This document shows, in pieces, positions 29,374-36,072 of a stretch of DNA of 36,072 bases. Below the pieces are notes generated by a model. The model was not told where the DNA came from. It ran no database searches and saw only the letters and a list, made by a program, of their open reading frames with translations. Origin of the DNA: an uncultured Eubacteriales bacterium (GTDB lineage: Bacteria > Bacillota > Clostridia > Christensenellales > Aristaeellaceae); assembly GCA_900315675.1 (NCBI GenBank), contig OMZY01000025.1, positions 1 through 36,072 on the forward strand, read 5' to 3'. The position numbers were made by a program, and so were the translations under genes. The number at the start of each line of letters is the position of its first letter. Positions within the stretch are counted from its first letter, which is position 1.

Positions 29374-31092
29374 TCATTTTACCTCGTGGTCATAATAGTC
29401 ATATTTGGTTGTCCTGATCAGTTTGCCGTTTTCATCATACTCATACCGGTGACATATTGATCCGTCTTCCAGCATAATAGCAGATGCGTCTGTGCCGTAG
29501 AATTTTTCATATACAACCCGATTATATGCATCATACTCCCGGTATACAATAGCATATCCCTTTGCACAGCATACAGGTTTCCCATCCGCATCGTAATATT
29601 TTTCCCGGTTGATATTTCCTACCTTGTCATAGGTATATTCAATCCGATAGTAAGTATCATCTCCAAAGGAAACGGGTATATCATTTTCGTCCAGCCAGCT
29701 CACAGAAACAGTCATTTTGCCATTCATCACCCGCAGCCGTGTCACAAAGCCTTCTTCACCCATCACCTTGTTTCCGGCATAGTCATAGTAGGATTCCCTG
29801 ATGACATTTTTCATGCCGGAATCTTCCTCACGTAGCTCCGGTTCTGGTACCGGTGTAGGTTCCGGAGTATCCGTCGGAGCTGCTGTCGGTGTTGGTGTTG
29901 GGGCAGGTGTCGGAGTTGGTGTAGGTGTAGGTGTGGGTGTAGGAGTCGGCGTAGGAGCAGGTGTTGCTGTTGGTGCAGGTGTCGGTGATGGAACAGGTGT
30001 CAGCGTCGGGGTAACCTCCGGAATCACTGTCTCTGTAGGCGTTGTTGTCGGTGTCGGGGTTGGAGTAGGTGTAGGAGTTGACGTTGGTGTGGTTGTGGGA
30101 GTTGGTGTAGGTGTAGGAGTTGGCGTCGGAGTGGGTGTAGGTGTGGGGGTAGGAGTTGGCGTTGGAGTTGGAGTCGGTGTGGGTGTGGGGGTAGGAGTTG
30201 GCGTTGGAGTTGGAGTCGGTGTAGGTGTGGGGGTAGGAGTTGGAGTCGGTGTGGGAGTAGGTGTAGGCGTGGGTGTAGGTGTAGGTGTCATCACCAGCCC
30301 AAGCATACCCAGCTTCTCTTCCTCCGATGTTGCCGTAGTTTTGGGGGTGGGATTCGGCGTCTGGACCGGAATCATCGTAGGTCCATAGTATTCAATTTCT
30401 GGCGTCTCACTTACAGGAGCCGGTATTTCCGGCACTTTTGTCGGTGCAGGGGTATCTGTCGGAACCGGTGTCGGAGCTGGTGTTTCCGTTGGAGCCGGCG
30501 AAGGGGTGGCCGTAGGTGTCGGAGTAGGAGCTGGTGTAGGTCTTATTCTCGGTCCCTGTTCAATTTCACCCTCCGGCAGCATTTCCACACTGGGTTTTCC
30601 TTCCGGCGTCAGCACTTTATACAGTAGCGTTTCTGCGTCTTCCTCCAGGATAACCCGTTTTCCCATGGTATTGCTGTATGACGCGCTTATAATCTCTTTT
30701 CCCTTGTTATATCTCAGCGTAATCCGGCAGTACTTTTCCTCACCAACGTTCACCAGTTTGGTATTCTCATCATAAAATGTGATTTTCGTCACCAGGCGGT
30801 TAGCACTGTAATCATATTTGATGGTAGAATACCCGTCCTGATTTCTTACCCGGTTGCCTTCCGCATCCAGATAGCGAATCTTCTCCGGCCACTTTCTCCT
30901 GCCGTTATATTCCAGTTCAAGCATTGCATACTCTCCGGAGATTTCCGCAAATTGTCCCGCATTCTCCGTAAAAATATACCGGATCGTATTCTTTTTTTGA
31001 TCCATTTCGCTTTGAAAGGCAGCACCCTCGACTGCAGCTGCGCTGCATATCAGGAGTACAAATGCCATAATCAATACTAAGATCCGTTTCAT
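29374..31092 (-). CDS. Exported YD-like repeat protein with a long Thr-Pro linker, 572 aa
   Basis: Unknown function. Signal peptide [24 protein letters not shown], then ~3 copies of a ~31-residue repeat (core [22 protein letters not shown]), a Pro/Thr-rich linker of ~240 residues including more than 30 consecutive TP dipeptides, and ~5 more repeats at the C-terminus ([23 protein letters not shown]). The repeat is the same as in the 1375-residue protein upstream. No LPXTG, SLH or membrane anchor is seen, so it is probably released or held by other means. Start ATG 31092 has GGAGG eight bases upstream; a TTG two codons earlier is less likely. The linker resembles those joining domains of clostridial cellulases and cell-surface proteins. 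Confidence 0.82.
   Translation of the reverse strand: MKRILVLIMAFVLLICSAAAVEGAAFQSEMDQKKNTIRYIFTENAGQFAEISGEYAMLELEYNGRRKWPEKIRYLDAEGNRVRNQDGYSTIKYDYSANRLVTKITFYDENTKLVNVGEEKYCRITLRYNKGKEIISASYSNTMGKRVILEEDAETLLYKVLTPEGKPSVEMLPEGEIEQGPRIRPTPAPTPTPTATPSPAPTETPAPTPVPTDTPAPTKVPEIPAPVSETPEIEYYGPTMIPVQTPNPTPKTTATSEEEKLGMLGLVMTPTPTPTPTPTPTPTPTPTPTPTPTPTPTPTPTPTPTPTPTPTPTPTPTPTPTPTPTPTPTPTPTTTPTSTPTPTPTPTPTTTPTETVIPEVTPTLTPVPSPTPAPTATPAPTPTPTPTPTPTPTPTPAPTPTPTAAPTDTPEPTPVPEPELREEDSGMKNVIRESYYDYAGNKVMGEEGFVTRLRVMNGKMTVSVSWLDENDIPVSFGDDTYYRIEYTYDKVGNINREKYYDADGKPVCCAKGYAIVYREYDAYNRVVYEKFYGTDASAIMLEDGSICHRYEYDENGKLIRTTKYDYYDHEVK
29860..30540. repeat. Thr-Pro low-complexity tract (GTNGGN hexamer on the plus strand)
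   Basis: Degenerate hexanucleotide repeat in the TP linker; densest at ~30060-30290, with a few non-TP breaks ([16 protein letters not shown], and MTPT at the border). Length changes by whole hexamers keep the frame. Confidence 0.95.
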
Positions 31093-31121
31093 CTGCAATG
31101 CCTCCGGCCTGTCTTGTTTAC

Positions 31122-31154
31122 CGAAAAAATCCCCGAATCTCTTCGATTCGGGGA
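31122..31154 (-). terminator. Terminator of the small exported protein gene
   Basis: Minus-strand stem TCCCCGAATC-GAAGA-GATTCGGGGA (31154-31130) followed by T6, 20 bases after the stop. The next gene has no visible promoter, so its expression may rely on read-through. Confidence 0.92.
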
Positions 31155-31173
31155 CTGAATTCCTGATTCAGAC

Positions 31174-31695
31174 TTATTTGCTGACGGGAATCACAACGAA
31201 GGGATTGTTGGAAATCTTCGTCAGTTCTGCTTCCGTAACCTTCGCTTCCACATCACCGTCTGCATTGCCTTCGCCTTCCAGCACAAGCCATTCAACGTCG
31301 GCATCAGCGGGAGCAATACCGAGCAGCAGGGTAACCTTCTGGCCTTTTTCATAGGGCGTTTCAAATTTGAAGATCAGGGTAAATTCCTTTTCTCCACTCA
31401 CATCACCGGTGAGCTTGTAGCAAACCATCTCGTTGATGGTCTTGTTTTCCTCAGGAATCTTGCCCTTGACATCTTCCGGCAGTCCGTTCAGCGCGTCTCC
31501 GGCTTTCTGGGCTTCAGTGATCTTGTCAATCGCTTCAGCCAGTTTTCCTTCGGGCGTAATCTTTTCCATGCCGATGTCTGCTTTGTCCGTCGTGCCCTGA
31601 TTGATATCCTGATTGCCCTTGGAATTCTCTGCCAGAGCGCAGGCGCAACCCAGGATCATCATCACAGCCAGTACCAGTGCGAGAGCCTTCTTCAT
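31174..31695 (-). CDS. Small exported protein of unknown function, 173 aa
   Basis: Signal peptide MKKALALVLAVMMILGCACALA with probable type I cleavage before ENSKG; LGC makes a lipoprotein just possible. The mature part is acidic and polar: a helix-like N-terminal half (GKLAEAIDKITEAQKAGDAL...) and a beta-rich C-terminal half (EFTLIFKFETPYEKGQKVTLLLGI..WLVLEGEGNADGDVEAKVTEAELTKI) of Ig-like character. I recognise no family. ATG 31695 has AAGGGGATGACAAA upstream. It has its own promoter (31783-31811) and terminator and lies between the two repeat proteins. Confidence 0.78.
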   Translation of the reverse strand: MKKALALVLAVMMILGCACALAENSKGNQDINQGTTDKADIGMEKITPEGKLAEAIDKITEAQKAGDALNGLPEDVKGKIPEENKTINEMVCYKLTGDVSGEKEFTLIFKFETPYEKGQKVTLLLGIAPADADVEWLVLEGEGNADGDVEAKVTEAELTKISNNPFVVIPVSK

Positions 31696-31782
31696 TTTGT
31701 CATCCCCCTTATGTTTATGTGGTAACAAATTTGGTTTTAAATCAAGTAAGCGGTAAACGTTCTCAATATGTTGATACACCAT

Positions 31783-31811
31783 ATATTAACAGATAGTGCA
31801 ATAATTGTAAA
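31783..31811 (-). promoter_or_regulatory. Promoter of the small exported protein gene
   Basis: -35 TTTACA (31811-31806), 17-base spacer, -10 TAATAT (31788-31783), giving a ~80-base leader in which no riboswitch is apparent. Confidence 0.72.
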
Positions 31812-31848
31812 GGCTTTTCCGTACATTTTGGTTACATATTTCTTGTTT

Positions 31849-34800
31849 TTATTTGCCCGTAACCTCATAGCTCTCAGAAGCTATTTTACCATCTTCTCCA
31901 TACGTTTGTACTATCTTAAAATACCCGTCCGCACAGTTCATCGGCAATCCATTCGCATCAAAATACTGTTTTTGTACAATCTTTCCCTTTTCGTTATAGT
32001 CGTAGGTAGTCTGGTATACGCCTATTTTGTTTTTCATCGGATTTCCGTCATGATCCATGTAGGATTCATAGATCACCTGTTTCAGGTCGTTATACCGTTT
32101 CCAGACCATCTCATATCCCGAAGCGCAGCAGGTCGCGTTTCCATCCCCGTCCAGGTATTTTTCCACACTGACGTTACCTACCTCGTCATATTCCCGGACA
32201 ACAGCACAATAAACGTCCTTGAGTGATGTTGGTTTTCCCTCTGTATCAAACCAGGCCTCCCGAATCACCTGCTTCTTTTCGTTGTATGTTCGCCGGACAC
32301 CGGCATACCCCTTGGCGCAATTCATTGGCTGCCATGAATCATCATAATACCATTCGGCACTGACATTTCCGGCGTCGTCATACTCGCTTTCCTTCGCCGC
32401 ATAACCATCTTTCAGATAAAACGGTTCATCATTCAAGAACCACGCAGTCCGGCCTGCTTTGTTTTGATCATTATAAACCCGTTTCACGGTATCATATCCG
32501 GCTTTGCAGGCAATCCGTGCTCCGTCCGGTCCGTAATACCGTTCTTCAATGGTATTGCCTCGCTCATCAAACTCCCGCTCAACCCTGACGTAGGTATTCC
32601 CCAGCGTCATAGGCTGCCCATCTGTGTCAAACCAGGCCTCACTCGTTGCGTGTCTGTCATCCTGCCAGATCCGGTCAATCCGGTGATACTTGTTTTTCTT
32701 ATGAATCACCGGCTCGCCACTCGTGCCAAAATAGGATTCCGTCGCAGTCCTGCCGTTCTCATCATATGTTCTTTCGATTTTCGCATATTCATTGGCAGTC
32801 AGCACCGGTTCGCCGTTCAGCAGATATTCCGTTCGGATTGCCAGATTGTTCTCATTGAAGGTTTTCCGGACCTCATCATATCCATCCACGCAAGCCGTTG
32901 GCTTTCCGGAAGCGTTCAGTGTAACCTCCCGGACGGTATTTCCTTTGTCATCGAATTCACGGGTGATTTTCACATAAGCGTCGCCTTTTGTCATGGGCTT
33001 TCCATCCGTGTCAAACCAGGCTTCGCTCAGCACATGTTTTGCGTCCAGATAGGTCTTCTCAATCCGGTGATACTTGTTCTTCTCGTGGGTCACCGGTTCC
33101 CCGCCTGTACCATAATAAGCTTCGGCTGTAATGTTTCCGGCTTCGTCATAAGCCCTTTCAAGCACTGCTACCCCGTTCACATCCGTCGCCGGTTGCCCAT
33201 TAATCAAATAAGTGGTTTTTACTGCTCGTCCTTTTTCGTCAAAGATTCTCCTGACCTCGTCATAGCCGTCCTTCCGGGATGTCCGGTTTCCATACCGGTC
33301 ATAGGTAATCTCATCTATGGTGTTGCCCTTTTCGTCAAACTTCTTCTTAATCTTTACATAAGTATCTCCGTGAGTCATGGGTTTCCCCCAGGGATCAAAC
33401 CATGCTTCACTGGTCACATGCTTCTCATCAAGGTATGTCTTTTCAACCCGGTGATAGTTGTTTTTCTGGTGGATTACGGTTATCCCATTCTGGGACAAAT
33501 ACCATTCAGCCGCTACATATCCTGCCGTGTCATATTCCCGCTGCACCACGGCAACACCGTATATGTTGTCTTTCAGTTTTCCGGCACTCAGGTATTCTGT
33601 CTGCACCGCCTGCCCCTGATCGTTATACATCGTGCGCACTTCGTCATACCCTTCTGCGCACTCCACCGGATTCTCTTTCGTGTCAAAGGTCTTCTGGTCC
33701 GTTACCCGTCCCCGGCTGTCAAAGGATCTCTCGATGATGGCATACGTATCGTCAATCGTCATGTATTTGCCATCTGTGCCGAACCATGCCTCACTCAGTA
33801 CATGCTTCGCATCCAGATAGGTCTTATCTACCCGGTGATATTTCACTTCACTATTGATTACCGGATTCCCTTCCGCGTCAAAGTAAGCTGTGCTTAACGC
33901 CAGCCCCCGCAGATCATTTTCCCTCGTCAGATAGTGATATCCTTCTGCCAGTGTCACTTTTCCGCCATCCGCGCTGTAATATGCCTCCCGGGACACTGCA
34001 TCCCACTGGTCATATTCCCGCGCAATCACAGCATAGCCGGCCTTCAAATTCACAGGCTGTCCTTCGTTGTCAAAGTAGCTTTCCCGGATAACCTTGCCCG
34101 CTTCATTTGTCAGCTTCTCCACACTGGCATAGCCGGCTTTTAAGTTCATCAGCTTTCCGTCTGTCCCAAAGTATTCAATTCTTGATCCCTGTGTCTCTGT
34201 ATCTACATTCTCTTCTTCACCATCTATTTCAGCCTTCAAAGTTGTATTATGCTCATCTTCATCTAATTCTTCCTCTTCATCCGCTTTTTCTTCGGATTCT
34301 TCCATGTCCTCCTTTTCTTCATCAATCATGTTCAGATCCTGCAGAAGAACCTTCCGTGCATAGGCATATTCTTTCCCCGGTGTCAGCATCAGTGCGCCTT
34401 CTGTATTATAATACCGTACACACACTACACCGCCCTTACTGTTGTATTCTGTTTCAGCTGCTGCCCAGCCGTCTGTCGATGCTGTCGGTCTGCCAACTGC
34501 ATTATAGAATGCTTCCCGGGTCACCTTTCCCTGTCCGTTATATTCTGTCCGAACCTCATGATATCCCATTGTACAGTTTGCCGGCACCCCATTTGCATTC
34601 CAGTAACTCTCTGTGATTTTATTGCCTCCGACCCATTCATTCCGGACTTCTTCCGCTCCGGGTTCTCCATTACACGGTTCCCCTTCTGCGTCATACCATT
34701 TTGTCCTTACAGGATGTCCTGAAGCGTCCCGCTCATAAGTCACCTTTGCGTATCCTGCTTTGATGTTTATAGGCGTCCTCTTGTCCGTACCGTAATAAGT

Positions 34801-35976
34801 CGTACTGACAAGCTTGCTGTCAGCATATTTGTTCTGAAGACAGGCATATCCGTCTGTATTCAGCACCGGTTTTCCCGCTGGATCGAAGTATTCAGATGTA
34901 GCTATATCCCGTTTGTTGACAATCGTATTCTTCAGCCGACTGTATCCCAGCTTTTCCACCGTCATCGGCTTGTCATTTTCGTCCAGGTACTGTTCTGATA
35001 CCAGCTTCTGATACTGTGTGTATTTTCGGATCACACCGCTGTATCCGTCCGTGCTCTTTCCTCTCTGATTCTCTCCGATAAAGTAATATTCTTCAGTTAC
35101 TTTTTTCAGCACAACACTACTGACTTGTTCTATTCCGCAGATCCCCTTTTTCGTGAAATAGGGGGTCCCGTCCGCATTGTAATACATCACACGCTTATGC
35201 TCATTGGGATAATAGCTGTACAGTGCGTAAGCATATCCGTCAGGTCCCGGAATCATTTCTCCGTTCACTCCGTAATAACGGATTGCGGTTTCCCGGGTTT
35301 TGTTGAATTCCCGTTCCATCCGGGCATATCCCGCCTTCGCGTAGAAAAATGGATTCCCTTCTGCGTCATAATATGCAACCTTGCTCTGGGTTTTTGATAC
35401 ATATTCCGCTTCCATGCGGGCATAACCGTTCGGCCCGGCTGTCAGATTGTCATTCACATCATACCAGCTGTCACTCTTGATTTTCTTTCCTTCATAGTAC
35501 AAGGTAATCTGATGGGTATTCACCGGCTTCCCGTCCGGACCATACTCCCACACCTTCCGGTATTTGCCGTATGCTTCAGTAACCTCCATACGTGCATACC
35601 CTTCCGGACCGGTTACTGGTTTACCATCAGCATCATAATAGCTTTGCTGACTTATCTTCTTTTCCCGGTATTTCCGTTCAATCCGGGCATAACCGTCATT
35701 TCCGTTGACAAGTTTTCCCTCTGTGTCCAAAAGCTCTGTCCGGATCACCAGATCATTCAGCCCATAAGTATACCGGATCGTCGCATATCCTTTGTCAGAC
35801 GCAATCACCGGATTTCCGTCCGCATCCACATAGGTTTCCGATGCTATTTTTTTGTTGCCCCGATTAATCTCCTTCCGAGTCTTGAGATTCGCGGAAAGCT
35901 CTGCCCCTGCCCGTCCGCAAAACACGAGTACCGCAAGCAGCAGATAAACCCCAATCCGTATCTTCATGTTCTGCAT
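31849..35976 (-). CDS. Large exported protein of ~38 YD-like repeats, 1375 aa
   Basis: Unknown function. Signal peptide MKIRIGVYLLLAVLVFCGRAGA (cleavage before ELSAN), then ~38 imperfect ~31-residue repeats with core Y/WFDxxGKPM..GYAxIxREYDExGNxxxE, reminiscent of RHS/YD and WG repeats but distinct from textbook RHS. A ~45-residue acidic insert (EEKEDMEESEEKADEEEELD...) breaks the array near residue 590. Four consecutive ~127-residue blocks of four repeats each (KYHRVEKTYLDAKHVLSEAW...) form a higher-order duplication in the C-terminal half. No RHS core, toxin tip or anchor. Start ATG 35976 with AAAGGCGG nine bases upstream; ATG 35967 is possible. Confidence 0.85.
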   Translation of the reverse strand: MQNMKIRIGVYLLLAVLVFCGRAGAELSANLKTRKEINRGNKKIASETYVDADGNPVIASDKGYATIRYTYGLNDLVIRTELLDTEGKLVNGNDGYARIERKYREKKISQQSYYDADGKPVTGPEGYARMEVTEAYGKYRKVWEYGPDGKPVNTHQITLYYEGKKIKSDSWYDVNDNLTAGPNGYARMEAEYVSKTQSKVAYYDAEGNPFFYAKAGYARMEREFNKTRETAIRYYGVNGEMIPGPDGYAYALYSYYPNEHKRVMYYNADGTPYFTKKGICGIEQVSSVVLKKVTEEYYFIGENQRGKSTDGYSGVIRKYTQYQKLVSEQYLDENDKPMTVEKLGYSRLKNTIVNKRDIATSEYFDPAGKPVLNTDGYACLQNKYADSKLVSTTYYGTDKRTPINIKAGYAKVTYERDASGHPVRTKWYDAEGEPCNGEPGAEEVRNEWVGGNKITESYWNANGVPANCTMGYHEVRTEYNGQGKVTREAFYNAVGRPTASTDGWAAAETEYNSKGGVVCVRYYNTEGALMLTPGKEYAYARKVLLQDLNMIDEEKEDMEESEEKADEEEELDEDEHNTTLKAEIDGEEENVDTETQGSRIEYFGTDGKLMNLKAGYASVEKLTNEAGKVIRESYFDNEGQPVNLKAGYAVIAREYDQWDAVSREAYYSADGGKVTLAEGYHYLTRENDLRGLALSTAYFDAEGNPVINSEVKYHRVDKTYLDAKHVLSEAWFGTDGKYMTIDDTYAIIERSFDSRGRVTDQKTFDTKENPVECAEGYDEVRTMYNDQGQAVQTEYLSAGKLKDNIYGVAVVQREYDTAGYVAAEWYLSQNGITVIHQKNNYHRVEKTYLDEKHVTSEAWFDPWGKPMTHGDTYVKIKKKFDEKGNTIDEITYDRYGNRTSRKDGYDEVRRIFDEKGRAVKTTYLINGQPATDVNGVAVLERAYDEAGNITAEAYYGTGGEPVTHEKNKYHRIEKTYLDAKHVLSEAWFDTDGKPMTKGDAYVKITREFDDKGNTVREVTLNASGKPTACVDGYDEVRKTFNENNLAIRTEYLLNGEPVLTANEYAKIERTYDENGRTATESYFGTSGEPVIHKKNKYHRIDRIWQDDRHATSEAWFDTDGQPMTLGNTYVRVEREFDERGNTIEERYYGPDGARIACKAGYDTVKRVYNDQNKAGRTAWFLNDEPFYLKDGYAAKESEYDDAGNVSAEWYYDDSWQPMNCAKGYAGVRRTYNEKKQVIREAWFDTEGKPTSLKDVYCAVVREYDEVGNVSVEKYLDGDGNATCCASGYEMVWKRYNDLKQVIYESYMDHDGNPMKNKIGVYQTTYDYNEKGKIVQKQYFDANGLPMNCADGYFKIVQTYGEDGKIASESYEVTGK
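32320..33850. repeat. Four tandem ~383-bp blocks inside the large repeat gene
   Basis: The sequence encoding KYHR..KTYLD..HVLSEAWFDTDGKPMT-like text recurs near 33845, 33463, 33080 and 32695, a spacing of ~383 bases. Each block holds four ~31-residue repeats. This indicates recent internal duplication. Confidence 0.85.
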
Positions 35977-36072
35977 ATTTATGTTCCGCCTTTCTGCGAA
36001 AGGCACCCATGAGGTTATGAAACCGGGGACCATTTCGCGGGAATAGTTTGATATACTTTTTCTGTAGGCCTC

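Noticed and set aside
32464-33897. Plus-strand open frame (~477 codons) opposite the large repeat gene
   Set aside because: It mirrors the repeat structure of the minus-strand gene, which has a signal peptide, ribosome site and regular repeats.
31849-35976. RHS toxin or contact-dependent inhibition protein
   Set aside because: No RHS core signature, no C-terminal toxin domain, and no immunity gene; the gene order on the downstream side is a small exported protein.

Overview
The window looks like a chromosomal segment of a fairly GC-rich Bacillota, most likely class Clostridia. The evidence is the gene content and order: CtsR with a CtsR box ahead of a McsA-like/ClpC gene, zapA–U32 peptidase–mutS2, rel–dtd–MBL hydrolase–hemZ, AGGAGG-type ribosome-binding sites, TTGACA/TATAAT promoters, and a CshA/DeaD-type helicase. 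The taxon is inferred from content only. Almost everything is housekeeping; the accessory part is the last 7 kb.

Layout. 1-1651 (+): the end of tuf, its terminator, a small TSCPD-domain protein and a DEAD-box RNA helicase. 1781-18619 (-): a zinc-ribbon protein behind a strong promoter and a ~220 nt structured leader or ncRNA; araD; tdk, overlapping clpC; clpC carrying a McsA-like zinc domain at its N-terminus; ctsR; an aroK–amino-acid-kinase–serine-hydrolase operon; an OmpR-type two-component pair; mutS2; an RlhA-like U32 protein; zapA; and a cyclophilin. 19028-29088 (+): a GNAT protein with a consensus promoter, secD-secF, recJ, rel, dtd, an MBL hydrolase and hemZ. 29099-36033 (-): a truncated second copy of the MBL hydrolase, then three exported proteins. 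Two of these are built from the same ~31-residue tyrosine/glycine-rich repeat; one has more than 30 consecutive Thr-Pro dipeptides and the other about 38 repeats.

The most unusual feature is not a gene. Eighteen short AT-rich tandem arrays, built from variants of AATTCATAATT / GAATTGTGAATT / AATTCTGAATT, are scattered through the housekeeping part of the window. They lie between genes, at gene ends where they supply the last codons and the stop, possibly at gene starts, and twice in frame inside the U32 gene. Several stand directly beside a long inverted repeat whose sequence differs at each site and which overlaps the 3' end of the gene (rel, mutS2, the response regulator, the serine hydrolase, zapA), or lies inside the U32 ORF. 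This hairpin-plus-array architecture looks like a dispersed element family or a recurrent gene-end structure, and it is my main candidate for something undescribed.

Functional links are conventional. CtsR should repress its own operon and perhaps clpC. ZapA, U32 and MutS2 form a conserved Bacillota neighbourhood. SecDF drives protein export. Rel sets (p)ppGpp levels. Dtd removes D-amino acids from mischarged tRNA. HemZ is an oxygen-independent coproporphyrinogen dehydrogenase homologue. All functional statements rest on motif reading; no database search was run.
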